Assembly (NCBI RefSeq): GCF_030445035.2
Contig: NC_080673.1
Coordinates: 157,414,216-157,478,215 of the forward strand
DNA length: 64,000 nt
Origin: Dasypus novemcinctus
Taxonomy: Eukaryota > Chordata > Mammalia > Cingulata > Dasypodidae
Direction: 5' to 3'
Shown here: one piece after another, positions 21,741 to 34,859 of the stretch
How positions within the stretch are numbered: the stretch's first letter is position 1
How the letters are laid out: every line of letters begins with the position of its first letter
Notes under the pieces: generated by a model
What the model was told of the DNA's origin: nothing
Database searches by the model: none
The model's input: only the letters and a program-made list of their open reading frames with translations
Program-made: the position numbers and the translations under genes

Positions 21741-22699
21741 GCTTGGTATTTACAGAATTTCTGAGACCTTTTTCAGGTGATCCCTGGCTATATCTTCATC
21801 TCAGATTGGGCTGTGTATCCCTGGGGTTATTGTGCCTTACTCCCATCCTACCTTAGGATTAGGGTGTACTTGTTACTCTGCTCACTTGCAGCCTATTTTT
21901 CAAAACATTATTTTAACTTCAAAAGATAAAATAACTGACAAAAGGCAGTTTAGCAAATTATAGAAGCATTACTTTAAAAAATTCCTGCCCAGGCACATTT
22001 ATCTTATTTAATACTAAAAACAAACTCAATTGTTTTCTCCCATGTTCCAAAGATGAATAAATGAGCACAGATGGTTTAAATGACATGACCAAGGGCTCCT
22101 TGTTAATGAAGAAAATGAAAAACAAAAAAAGCTTGATCATATTCACATCTCATAAAACTAAATCCCATCTTTTTTTTAACTTTTAGCATTGATATAGTAT
22201 CTTCTTTCCCTTTGCTATAAAAATATTAAAATATTCTGTAAGTTACATTAGTTTTATTTTTCCTATGTATCACCATATTCTTAACACCTTGTAATAGAGG
22301 AACAGTCTTGCATTTGTAATATTAACCACAATCCTCGTCTACCACCTAAATGACTATATTATACAGTCCCTGGATTATTCTCTAGCTGTCTTTCAATTAA
22401 CATTAACTTCCCTAGACTACCCCTTTCAGCCACAATCACATTTATAAATCAGCAGCCTTTGATGGCAAAACATTAACTGGTGTTATCACTCCCCTGAGGA
22501 TGAAGAAGGGAGAAAGATTTTTTTCCCCCACATTACAAAACAGTACACAGCAAGAAAAAAAAAATGATTTAGAAAAGTTACTGATTTTCTGTACTTTCTG
22601 TTCAAATTTTTTTTTTGTAACTCTGAAAATAAATTCTGTTAAAAAAAAAGCTCCTGGCATATGGTTTGTTAGGATTGACATTTTACTCTTACATCTTTA

Positions 22700-22852
22700 T
22701 CTAAGGGTACTAGTTCTCAAATTGAGCATGCCTCAGAATCACCTGGAAGGCCTGATGGAACCCAGATTACTGGACTACCTCCCAGAGTTTCTAATAGGGT
22801 TGATCTGGGATGGGGCCCCCAAATTTGCATTTATAACAAATCATAGGTGATG
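22700..22852 (+). mobile_element. MER5A-type DNA transposon
   Basis: It contains TAGTTCTCAAATTGAGCATG, CCTCAGAATCACCTGGAAGG and CCCAGATTACTGG, then GGTGATGATGCAG, matching the MER5A series. Confidence 0.75.
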
Positions 22853-22859
22853 ATGCAGC

Positions 22860-25800
22860 AGGGGGTAGGTAGGTGTAGAAGAGCCCCTCCCAAGGCATGG
22901 CCTGCCAGAAGGACACTCACCCCACAGGAGGAGAGCAGCAGTACTGCAGGCTGCCCTTCCCTCCCCCACTGGGGGACAGGGAGTCCTTCTAAGGATCAGC
23001 TCAGCCCATGGTTGCTAAGGAACTTCAGCGTCTGCTGTCCCCTTGACTTGGCTCTGTTTTGTGTCTCCCACCCTGAGATCTGAAGTAGATGACAATCCTG
23101 AGCTCCCCGCAGTCTCAGCTAAAAATACCTCATTTGCCACAGGCCAGCTGAGTTCTCAGATTTCCTAGCTGGAGTGAATCCCCTGGACCTGGGGCTGCCC
23201 GAGTGAAAAATTCTGTATGCAGAAAATACCCTGTTAAAAATAGCCTCGGGAAGGCCCCTACCAGCTCTGGCGCGCAGCTGCCCATCAGCAGTAGCCAATT
23301 CCTGGGGTGGGGGTGGGGGTGGAAGGAGCTTTTCAAGCCAGAAATTGCTGAATGGCTGCCTGGCTGGGTCCACTTTAATTCCATAGAAGGGTTAGGTCAA
23401 ATTTTCAGAGACTATCTCCCTGCTCTTTGTAGTTTTTTAGTTTAAATTTGGGGCGTAGTAAAAATAGTCAAAGCGGGGAAGCCTGGCAGACCCCGCCTTT
23501 CTCATATGATCTACGTGACCCTCATCAGTAAAGGGGCAAACTGAAAGGATGCAATGAGAATGTGGTGTCACTTTTGTCACAGTTCTGCTAAAGATGCCTG
23601 ACTTTAATCCTAAACTCCAAGTGAGGAACAGTCTACAAAATAAGTGTCAATGTCCTGGAAGTCAAGGGAAGATTGAAAGGTACTAAGGACACATGAAAAC
23701 TAAGTCTAACACAGGAACCTAGATCAGACCCTTTTGCTTTAAGGGGCATTATTGGGACTATTGGCAAAAATTGAACGGGGTCTGAGAATTAGATGGTGGT
23801 AATATTAATGTAATTTCCTGATTTTGATGTCTGTATTGTGGCTTTGTAGAATACCCTCGTTTGGAGGAAATACCTATGAACATATTTCAAGGGGAAGGAG
23901 TATCAAACGGTTCCGAAAAAATGTTCTTTGTACTGCACTGAAACGCTTCCGATGTCTGTGGGTTTGCTTCAAAATTTTAAAAAAGGAAAAAAAGTTTTTG
24001 AAAATTTGAGAAGAGATTTTTTTGCTTTTAATTTTATATCTACATAAGACAAACATTACTTGTGGTGGCAACCTTTTCTTTTTAAAATGTAAGCAATTTA
24101 ATATACTATTAATATACAATTTAATTTTGAATTTCCAGTAGGAGAATTTTTTTCCAATTTCTTCAATTGAAAACAAGGATTATTTGTAATCACTTAATTC
24201 ACAAATCATAATTCTGAAATTCATTTCCCTTGGAAAGGATAAAAATCAACACATCTAGTTTAGGCAATTATTACATACTTAAAGAAATATTTTTCACTAC
24301 TTTAGTCTGCTTTAGTTTGGGTCTGCCTTAATTTTTCAAAAGCAAAATAGATGCATCCATAATACTGTATACATTTCAAAACAGTTATCATTTATGTATT
24401 TGGTTTTGTCTCAAAGTGGAGACAACTTTAGAGCTGGAAAGGAACACAAGAGATTTGACAGATATTATTCTTGTGAAATACTACAATATGATTTTTTAAA
24501 GTACTTTATTACTTGGGAATACTGTGAAAAGATGTCAAAACAAAACTGAAAAATCTGATGGATGGACCAATGGAATCGATACTCTCAGAAGATTTCTCTT
24601 CTTTTCATCGTCAACTTCCTACATAATTTTGGGAAATCTTATATATTTTTAATATCATGGATCCTCTGATAACAAATGTTAAATGCTTAGCACAGTTTAT
24701 ATTGTAAATATTTACTAGCACATTAAAAACATTTAAAGCCATTACTGGAAAGAAGCTGGGAAAGTAAAGTAACTGATTAGAACTTTAATCATAACAATGT
24801 TTAATGTATGAGTATAAGTAAATACCCATTAATATTACTTTTATTTGACTATTTTCAATATTAGACTGCTTCCTGTTGGAGCCAAATTGAACATGTTAAG
24901 TTTTAGTAAAAAGCTCTAAGTCAGTTTTGTAAGTTCATTTTTCAAACCCCTGTAATTGCCTACCCTGTAATTACTATCTATAACACTAACATAATTGTAA
25001 TTAAATATTTATTTGCATAACTATTTATTTGATCCCCCCCTCCTCCCCCAATACATTGTGTGTTCCATGAGGAGAGGGACTGTTTGTCTTTCCAGAGTCT
25101 CTATCTCCACTGCTTAGCACAGTTTGGCACATCACTTTCCCGTGGGTTTTTTAAACTTTTTATTGTGAGCTCATTTTCAGGATGGGGAGGAGTTCTATTA
25201 TTAGAGTGGTTTGGGTTTGCTTCTGACAGGCACCCTAGTGGAACTTTCAGTCTGGGACTTTTTTTTATTGTTAGTTTTTTGTTTTGTTTTGTTTTTTATC
25301 TTGGTTTCACAGCTTAGAAATTCTGCACCTTGTAGATAGTGTAAATTTGGTATCCAAGTCTGTTGCAATTTTAGTTTCTCATAAGAAATTTTTTTCATTC
25401 ACTTTTACAGAGTTAAGTTGCATAGTCCTTTCCCTGGGCTAGTAAGTCATACTCTTCTAACCCCCCTTTCACTGAGGGTGTATGCAACCTTCTGCGCCCT
25501 GGTTTTATTGATGGGTCTCACTTCCAGCTCACATTGTAGGCCTTTTCTCATCCCTTCCTTGGCATTCAAGCCCAGGACCCAAGCAAAATGGGCCTGCTTT
25601 GGGCTCTAATAACCCAGTCCTCCCTCCACCACCAAGTGCCAAGGCCATCTAGCATAGCTTTCACTCTTTCTGCGCTCCTTTCAGTTTCCCCTTCTTTTCT
25701 AGCTGCTAGGGATTTCTCTCTTTCCTGTGAGTGCAGCTGTCTAAATGTCAGGAACAATAGTTGAAAGGTCAGGGGTGGTTAGATTGGTAAATAAAACACA

Positions 25801-27700
25801 GCAGAAGGGGAGGGAGCCGGGCACTCTTGGCTCCACTTTGGTACTTTGTAGGCACCCAGTAAGCATCTTGAGAGCTGGGCTACTTACTTGGCCTTGGGGT
25901 GAATAAGAGGTTTTAATTGAAACCTCCCTATACTGTCCATAAAATTACTGGGAAGGGGGGTTCTATATTTGATAGAACTCTTTTGATTATAAGTTATGGA
26001 GACCTCTAAGGACTAGCTAAACCAAAGAGGGGATTTATTTAAGGTTTACGAGGTATCTCACAGATCCCAGGGACAGGAAAGGAGATGGGCATCAGGAGAG
26101 ACTGAAACTAAGAAGCAGGGTGGTAAGAACCTAATAAAAGAGAGCAAACTCAACCAACTGTGTACCCAGTGCACACAGTTAATGCACAATATGCCTCTGG
26201 TCTTTGTTTTTCGATTTGGATCTTGTGAAATTCTTCTCCAGATAAGGTTATTGGGGTCATTTCTCCTTTTCCATCACCATTCACATTTTCTGGGGACTCT
26301 GATTTCCTCTTTGTCCCTCACTGATTTTTTTCTTGCTTTTCTTTTTTTTTTCCCCACACAGAAATGGTTGTTTCCTCACCTTAGGGTCTTTTCTATATGA
26401 TTCTATGATTAGCTAGTGTTCTAAGGAGAGATTGTTATATATACATTTCATTTGCTCTAACAACGATTTTTACTAATTTTCCAGCACTTTCTTCCAGGCT
26501 ATGGTACTTTAATTCCTGCAATAACGTGCTTATTTTCCTGGGAATAACTGTGCATTCAGTGTCCCTAGAGGTACTGCTTTCTCAGCCTCTCTATATGCTC
26601 CCTTCTGCATGAGACCAGAACCCAATAACCCCTCCTGCTCCTTTGTGATCTCCCCCGGAACCTGGATATGAAACTTGGGATTTGCACCTGGAAGACTCTG
26701 AAGTGAGTCAGAACTGCACCACAGTTAAAGAACTCAAGGCCACTCTAAAAGCAAAGTGAAAATTCCCTCCCCATTCTATTTCCAGTCCCTAAGTACACCC
26801 AACCACGAGGTCCAATGCAGCGCATCAGAGATTCTACTGTGAGATCCCATGGTGTAAAGATACTCCAATGATAAAGTGACTAAAGTCAGTTATCCTGCAT
26901 CTGAATATAAACCTCCTTCCCATTATCACCTTTTCAGATATAAATTGAAGTTTAAAATCTAAGTTTAAGCAATTACTGTTGGAAGAAATTAGAGCCTAAA
27001 GAAATTAAAATGCATAGCAAATTCTCTTCCCCTGGTGAGTTTAATTTCAAAGAAATAGTTCTTTTTCTCTGCTGATGATTTATCAAATTATAATTACCAT
27101 TCTCTGAAGGACTCATTTATTGTGTTGATACATGGTTATTATGCCAAAGGGGTTTGAATTTTAAGTAAATTCTTTGTGGTAATAACATACACATTATATG
27201 AATAATGATACACAGTTTAGATTTTCACAGCCTGGAACCTCTTGGGACTCTCTTAATGTTATAATAATCAATGCAAAAAAAGGTCATATTGTTAATTCAG
27301 TTTTTTTTTCTACAAATGGTTTGACTAGGGAGCAAAGACCATGAAAAAGTTCAATTAAATTCAAAGCTACAGTTGAAGATGCTATGAAATTAAAGACTAC
27401 AGTAATTGAATTGGGAGTTCAGCATAGACCAAGTGAATTAGACATACTTGAAAATGACTGAAACTGAAAATTCTAGAAGTGCGATGAAGGAGGGATGAGT
27501 TGTTGGAGAGTTCAACTCTACCCCACAAACCTGCAACACCTACTCCAAGTCCAGGGTGAATCCCAGCACCTCCAAGAAGCCTTCACTGAACCACCCCTGT
27601 CCAGGGGGCTCCCACCCTCCTACAAAGTCCGCATAGTACACCTTGCTTCTGTCACTCACTGTATGAAGGCAAGAGCCACATCTCCTGGAAACCAAGAGCC
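22860..27700. other. CORIN intron 1 stretch with no recognised gene
   Basis: Mostly unique-looking, AT-rich sequence with a GC-richer patch at 22.86-23.4 kb. An L2 3'-end fragment occurs at about 25040-25140 (TTCCATGAGGAGAGGGACTG). Reading frames up to about 106 codons show no recognisable protein or splice layout. Confidence 0.5.
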
Positions 27701-27714
27701 AGGGGACACTGTTA

Positions 27715-28340
27715 AGTATGTGCCTACTAAGTGCCAGATGCTGAGTAGGTACTTTTCCTATCTCATCTCATTTAATCTCACAATAACCTTGCATGGTATT
27801 ATCTCCTTTTCATAAATGAGGAAAGTATAGTCTAAAAGGCAGAGTAATTTGCCCAAGGTCACAAAGCTGATAAAAGGCAGAGCCATGACTTGAATTTTGT
27901 AATCTCTAACTTCTAAAGACGTGCTCTCTCCTGCACTATGCCTCAGTATTTGCCCACTGCTCCTGAAACGCTGCCTCATTCATCAGGTGTTTAACAAATA
28001 TCTGTTATCTAACTGATTCATTCATTCCATAGCAAACCTTTGGAAAGTACCTCAGGTTCCAGGCACTGTGTAGTTGTGCTGATGGTAACGATGAAGACAC
28101 CTTCAAGGAACTAACAATCTACTTGGTAAAGCAGCAAGGCAGAGGACAGATATATGCCAGTATCACCACAATGAAGCTTTTTCTTTGTACTTACTACATC
28201 CCAACCATGATGATACTAAGTGCCTTCTGTATATTAGCTCATTGAACCCTCCTAATCACACCATGAGTTAAGCGATATCGTGACTCCATTTTATAGATGA
28301 AACCAGGTTCAGAGACATTAGGAAACTGGTAAATAGGTAC
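27715..28340 (+). mobile_element. Cluster of MIR-superfamily and L2 fragments
   Basis: At 27715-27960 CTACTAAGTGCCAGATGCTG, CATAAATGAGGAAAGTATAG and GCCCAAGGTCACAAAGCTGA form a MIR3-like unit. At 28020-28170 an antisense L2-like piece has CTCAGGTTCCAGGCACTGTG. At 28170-28340 a second MIR-like unit has CATTTTATAGATGAAACCAG. Confidence 0.6.
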
Positions 28341-28568
28341 ACATTTAAAATTTTCATAATTTTGTGCTAACATGGACGCCTTTGCCAATCAGGTGACATG
28401 AATATTACTGTAATTTATTCATTGCATATATTCATAAGTGAAGGAAATGCTAGATTTCAGTTAAAGGTCAGAGAAAATAAAGATAATAAGTTGATTTTTT
28501 TCATTTCAAGCTCACAGACCCCCTGAAATTTTTCCATGAACTCCCGAGGGGTCCAGGGGCCCCTGGTT

Positions 28569-28818
28569 AAGAACCCCTGCTTTACAGTTGAGCTCCTGCT
28601 CCCCACATGGGAGGTCCCAGGTTAAGTTCCCAGTGCCTAAAATCAAACAAACAAAAAGCCAAACAACAAGCAAGCAAACAAACAAACAAAAACCCAACTC
28701 AACTCAGGACAGCCAATGCGGCTCAGTGGTTGAACACTGACTTCCCACATATGACGTCCTGGGTTCAATCCCTTGCCCCGGTACCTCAGGAAAAAAAAAA
28801 AAAAAAAGAATCCCTGCT
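28569..28818 (+). mobile_element. Short tRNA-derived DAS-type SINE with target-site duplication
   Basis: A 224-bp element (28582-28805) contains two tRNA-like heads (CCACATGGGAGGTCCCAGGT and GCGGCTCAGTGGTTGAACAC), separated by a (CAAA)n-rich linker, and ends in 17 or so A. Flanks AAGAACCCCTGCT (28569-28581) and AAGAATCCCTGCT (28806-28818) are a 13-bp duplication with one mismatch. The double head suggests a dimeric SINE or one SINE inserted into another. Confidence 0.75.
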
Positions 28819-30416
28819 GCTTTAGTGAATATTAGGAAAATATAAAACTAGCATATCCACCCTGGGAAGTCCCAGATCTTATTGCTTATGCAAGGATTCA
28901 GGAAGTAAGCAAAGTTAGGCTAGAATAGACAGTAAATACATTAAATAAGGGTAGCGGTGGTATGCAGCAGATAAAGCCAGGCAAAACAGGTTAAAATAGC
29001 TGCTGTTTGGGCTTCACTGTGCTTCACTCCACTGCCTCCCTGTAATGGACAATGAGCCAGAGATGATAGAGGATTAAGCTCATGTCTTGGTTCCAGTAGC
29101 CACCAACACTAGCTTTTGAGAAATCTGGGATTCTGAGTTTATCTCTGTTTCACGAAGACAGTTAAAATCACAGCTGGAGTTTGTAGTTATCTAGAAACTT
29201 ACTAAATAAATATTTTGAAAGAAGCCAGGGTGCATTGATCCTCAAGATGTTCAGTATGGGGAAGAAGGGAACTGAGCTGTGCCAGACCGTATGGCAACAT
29301 AGACCCAATAGGCAGAGGCTGAAGTTAAGTGGGTGAAGATAAATAGATATATAGCCCACTGGAGGCATCTGCTGATCCCTTCATCCAAGTACCCCTCATT
29401 TACACAATCTAGAAACCCTCAATGTTAGTTCTAAATCATATGTGCATAAGCAGAAAGCTCATTTTCCATAAACTTAAAATATATTTCAAAAGATGCATTT
29501 TCATAACTTCTCACTGATTGCAAATGACTGTGGGCCTAAGTGCTTCACATGTCTTGTTCCCTGCAGCTCCATCCTTCCCTTATTTATGCAAGAAATAATG
29601 TTTGGTACTCAATGAAATTAATAATTAGTATTATGATCCTAGTAGTAGCAATATAAACAGGAACAAATGCAAGGTGTTAATTATAGAGTGGTATATGGAA
29701 ATCCTGCATTTTATGCATGATTGTTCTACAAACTCACAAAAATTCTTTTCAAAGAAACTGAAGTCCCCAACTCAGTCTTCTCAATTTCTTATTGTGCTCG
29801 ATCTCAGCTAAAAGTGCGCTTCCTACCCAGGGAGAGTTGGAGTTCTTTTAGCAGCTGCAGCTTGGTTGGTCTTCACTGGAATGAATGGTGGTAGCTCAAC
29901 ACCAGTCTCCACTGGCATTTTGAAAGGAATCCTGAAAGTTTATGGACCATTAAAGCTGAGACCCATAGTGCCAGGGTAGGGAATGGGGAATGAGTCCCCA
30001 GTCACTGAAGTTATCTCAAGCAATGTTTCCTTTCCAGAACTCAATCTTTATTATTGCCAAAGAGCAGAGGAGAAAAGGTCTTGGAGGAAAAATCCACCAA
30101 TGCAAATTGTCTTCTCTTTCCAAAATTGGATATTCTTGTTTGAAATGTGCTATTATGGCAAGACAATTCACAATGTCTTATTAGCGTTGCATATTCATAA
30201 TCGCTCAATTTTCATTTTTCCTTGGAGTCCTGGTTTTACGGTTAGTTGCTGCTGAAATCAGTGTGGACTCCATCAAGTAAAAGCCCTTCACTATGTTGTA
30301 AGTACGCATTTTCAGTCCTATGCCTTGGAGGCTAATGCTACTGTTGATTAAGCTGGTGAAACCTGCTGGAAGTGAAGGTGGTTCCTTCACCCTACTTCTG
30401 TCCAGCTGGAGAAGCT

Positions 30417-31766
30417 CCACTACAAGGTTCTTTTTTTGGTTTGTTTGTTTCGTCTTTATTCATGTTTTAAAATATTACATTCAAAAAATATGAGGTCCCC
30501 ATATACCCCCACCCCCCTTACCCCACTACTCCCCCCATAGCAACGTTCTCCTCCATCATCATGAGACATTCATTGCATTTGGTGAATACATCTCTGAGCA
30601 TCACTGCACCTCATGGTCAGTGGTCCACATCATAACCCACATTCTCCCATGTTCCATCCAGTGGGCCGTGGAAGGACCTACAATGTCCGGTAACTGTCCC
30701 TGCAGCACCACCCAGGACAACTCCAAGTCCCGACAATGCCTCCACATCTCATCTCTTCCTCCCATTCCCCACACCCAGCAGCCACCATGGCCACTTTCTC
30801 CACACCAATGCCACATTTTCTTTGATTACTAATCACAATAGTTCATGAATAGAATATCAGTAAGTCCACTCTAATCTATACTCTATTCCTCCATCCTGTG
30901 GACCTTGGATTGGTTGTGTCCATTCCGCATCTATGTCAAGAGGGGGTTTAGATTCCACATGGATGCTGGGTGCAATCCTCCTGCTTTCAGTTGTAGGCAC
31001 TCTTGGCTCCATGGTGTGGTGGTTGACCTTCTTCAACTCCATGTTAGCTAAGTGGGGTAAGTCCAATAAACCAGAGTGTAGGAGCTGAAGTCTATGGCTC
31101 AGGGCCTGGCTATCATATGGTCAGTCCAGAGATTCAGATCCCCTGGGTATATATTAAACCCCAGCACCAACTACAATTCTGGTAAAGTAACAGGAAAGGC
31201 TTGTGAAAAGAGATCACATCTGAGTCTAGCTCCATCACACAGAAACACCAACTCCAAAGAAGGGCCAACTGACATGGCACTGAACTCCATCTGCCATGAC
31301 CATAAAACCTGTGGGTCTCTGTAGTCCTCAGAAGGACCATTACCTGGGGTTGTATCTACTTTATCTGTTTCTGGGACTCTGCTCAGGTGTGCATAAGGGC
31401 AACCCTTCTGATAACCTCCCGGCTCTTTTTTTGAGACTCATAGCCATATAAACTCATTTGTCCTTTCCATTTCCCCCTTGATTTAGGTCAAAAAGCATTT
31501 TTAACTCTTGTTATTATATGTAGACAGAGATATTCTGCTGGTCTGAGTTGAACTTTTATTCAAGGTCATTTTCTAGTTACTTCATCAGCTGGTATTTGGT
31601 AGTAATTCCTCGGCACCAGGGAGGCTCATCTCCGGGAATCATGTCGCATGCTATGGGGAAGGCAAGGAATTTACATTCTGAGTTTGGCTTCGAGACTGGC
31701 CACATTTGAGCAACACGGAGGTTCTCAGGAGGTAACTCTTAGGCACACTGCCACTGCAAGGTTCTT
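30417..31766 (-). mobile_element. Xenarthran LINE-1-like 3' end, minus strand, with 16-bp target-site duplication
   Basis: Flanks CCACTACAAGGTTCTT (30417-30432) and CCACTGCAAGGTTCTT (31751-31766) differ at one base. The 1318-bp insert starts with a T-rich tail, then the complement of AATAAAG, then a C-rich tract (G-rich on the minus strand, 30505-30536). This is the polypurine-tract-plus-tail layout of mammalian LINE-1 3' ends. No long reading frame of reverse-transcriptase type is visible on the minus strand, so it is probably 3' UTR, 5'-truncated. It shares blocks with 9440-10290, 39205-39835 and 52190-52505. Confidence 0.8.
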
Positions 31767-33044
31767 GAACTATTTCTGAAACCCACGCCTCTTGGGACTT
31801 GGTGACCGCTAATACCTTTTTTTTGGTGCTTCTTAAAATATTGTCTTTCCTCAGCTATTCTTGTCTCTTTTTCTCCCATCCTTCTCTGGGAAGGCCCTGC
31901 TGAGTTTGCAAGAGTTCAACATGCTTTTCAGTTTGCTCCTTTTCCATCTATATTGTGTGCAGATCCAGGGCTTTCTGCAGTGTTCGAATATCCCCCCCTT
32001 TTTTTGTAGTTGCTCTTTGCTTTCTGGTCCATCACTTGTTTTCCTACTTTTCTCTTCTTGAGTTCCTCTGTGAGGTCTCCCATAATGAAAAATATGAAAT
32101 CAGTGGATTCTGGGTCTGCCCAAAACGTCTATGTTTAAACAAATCTTGTCTACCATTATCTTTTTGAGTTGGCTATTTGCTACACAGGAGGTATTCACCC
32201 AGTAGACCTATATTTAACCCAAATTTGGGCTTGATTTATTATGGACTGCCAAGCTCCCTTTTAATATGTTGCATCTTTATTTTCTCTTATTCCTAATTTC
32301 ATACATTTTCTATTATTTCATTAAGTGTGTGTGTTATACTTTTGTAACCACTTATAATAACTGTGCCAGGCTGAAACTTGATTTGCAAGAATTCTTTGAT
32401 AATTTTATGCTAATTTTCTAGATTTTACCCTTTCCAATATATTAATATTTTCAACAGCCACTTGGCATAGCTGCCCTTAATAGATGGTTCCCAAATCACT
32501 CTTGCATTGAACCCTCTATTTGCACCTTTAGAGACTGTCTTTCAGCAGTTTTCAGATCCACATGGACAGTCAATTCATTTCTTTTCTGAGATCTTGCCCT
32601 ACTCATAGATTTCTTTGGGTTCCAGCCATAGTTTCTTATCTAGTGGTGACCAAAAATACCTTCCCTTTTTTCAGTAGCTTCTCAAAGAGTGTTAGACCTG
32701 AGTACAATTCTTGTCCTTCTATATCTTTCTATCCCGGCTATCAGAAACCCATTTTCCCTTCCTATCTGATCAGCCTATCTGTTAAAACCTCAACCTTTCT
32801 CTTAAGGAAATCTGTCTCTTCCTCAGTCTCCATCAATCTGCTGTTCCAAAATTAGGACTGAATTATGTTTCCCAAACCACTCCAGGTCACATTTGACTTT
32901 CATAAACTAATCTGATGCTGTAGAGAAAGAATGGTCAAGGCACAGGCCTTTTTAAAGTTTTTGGAGTTGCAGTAATTTCATAGAGTTCTTTTCCTCATTC
33001 ACCCCAAGAAAATGGAATACACTATATTAAAGCCTTTCATTCTT

Positions 33045-33270
33045 TTTAAAAAACATTTTATACATATATATAAAATATATATATATGTCTGGTTGCTTCA
33101 TCGTCTTTTTGGTGTGGCACTTTGCTGCACAGGGACCTGCATCTCTCTGTGCTGCACCGGTCTGGGATGCCTTATTTTTCTTTTTTACCAGGAGGTCCTG
33201 GGGATAGAGCATGGATCCTCCATATGGCAAACAGGAGCTCAATTGCTTGAGCCACAGTCGCTTCCTCCTT
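33045..33270 (-). mobile_element. DAS-type SINE, minus strand, old copy
   Basis: The plus strand reads CCAGGAGGTCCTGGGGATAG, then ATGGATCCTCCATATGG and TTGCTTGAGCCACAGTCGC, the reverse complement of the tRNA-like head. A TA-rich tail (33060-33087) lies on the left. It lacks much of the GC-rich body of the copies at 7591 and 44174. No clear duplication is seen. Confidence 0.65.
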
Positions 33271-33990
33271 TTTGTTTTTTGACAGAATCTGCTACCTTTC
33301 TCTGAATGAATCCACTCAGAGAATTTAATTAACAAATTGAAAATGAGGTTAGGCTACAGGATGGAGTATGGCTAGAATTTGTCAACTAACCCTATGCATT
33401 GAGGCGTTGGTCCCTCCACTTGTTGCTTTTCTTCCTTGGCTCTGAATAGAATTTAAAACAACATAATAAAGAATGGAATTTGGGGTAGTCAGCTTCAATG
33501 CTTACGTAAGACTGGCACAAATGATCAAAAGCTAGATGTTCACGTTTACTGCTTGAGAGCCAAAAGAAGTCAGTATTGTGTAGCTCACAGGCAGCATGTT
33601 TTATTCTGCTCACCTCCGGGACTTCCAAAGGTTTGCTCCTGCTTCAACCATGCTTGAAACACTGAGCCAACCTATACCCACATAGCTTAAAGAACTTGCT
33701 CAAGTCTCTTCCTAATGCCTTTTCCTTGTGAAAATGGCCTAATCTCTAAGAACCTCTTCCATAAACAAAACTGTCAGGAGATATAGTGACTGCCAAAGTC
33801 TAAAATCCTACAGGAACCAAGCTTGGTACAGGTTCATCAAAGCTTAAAGCTTCACTCCCTGCAGTCACTCTACATGTATTTTTATCCGCAAACCCTACTC
33901 TTTATTCTCTCTCAAGGTTCCTGGTCCAATGTAGCAGTTATTAGGATTTGAAAGACTTAATAAAGTATGCCTTTTCCCTACGCAACCTCT

Positions 33991-34017
33991 TTGATTGATT
34001 GATTGACGTTGATTGAT
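33991..34017. repeat. (GATT)n microsatellite
   Basis: Interrupted tandem GATT units (TTGATTGATTGATTGACGTT then GATTGAT) in CORIN intron 1. Confidence 0.8.
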
Positions 34018-34734
34018 ACTGATATTAAAATTCTCTGTTTCGTTTTGTGCCAGGCAGGTTGATGGTCATAGTTAGAAGACATGATGTTTGCTTTCAAGAA
34101 AATGTATCATCTCTTGTGGAGAAAAGGCATAAATGCTCAGTACTAGCCCAACACCTAATGTTAGTTAATTCCTATAGAAAACGGGAACAGCTTGCTTCTT
34201 TAGGACTGTCCCTTGCATTTAGAGTGGTAGAGATGACCATGCGGTGTGTGTACAATAGATACTTGCTGAATGGTTCAAGTAGTTCTCAGCCAGGGAAGGT
34301 GGAACCTTAAGGAAACATTTGGAAATAACGTGGAGACCTGCTTCTTGTTCACCATGCCTGGGAGAGAGGGGTGGTACTGCTGGCATTTATTAAGTGAGGG
34401 TGAAGAATGCCAAATTTCCTGAAATGTGTGAGACAGTCCCATCAGTGAAAAAGTTGTTCTGTTCAAAATACAATTTATGTTGCTTCTCCTTGGCTTCCTT
34501 TCTCCCCCAGCCAACAGAGAGATGCTTTGAGACTTGCTGATAAACGCTTTTATCTTGGGATAAAAGTAAAAATCTTTATTTCTTTAAAAATTTAACAACA
34601 TGGGCTGACTTTGCCCTAGCTCACTCTGTGCCCATGGTTAATTTAATTTGCCTATAGTCCTTAATACAAAAGTCCCAATTGCACAGTGCTGCAGTCCTCT
34701 GCAAAGTTGCTTATATCCTTGGAAATAAGTTGTG

Positions 34735-34845
34735 CCAACTCCCTGAGGCCAGAGACTATGTCTTCCTCATCTATATATCCTTTATGCCAGCTGTGCACAG
34801 AGTAGGTGCTAAATAAACAGCTGTGGAATAATCCAACTTAGTGAG
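34735..34845 (+). mobile_element. L2 LINE 3'-end fragment
   Basis: It contains CTGAGGCCAGAGACTATGTC, then GTGCACAGAGTAGGTGCTAA and ATAAACAG, the typical end of L2. Confidence 0.65.
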
Positions 34846-34859
34846 ATTTTGATATGTAA

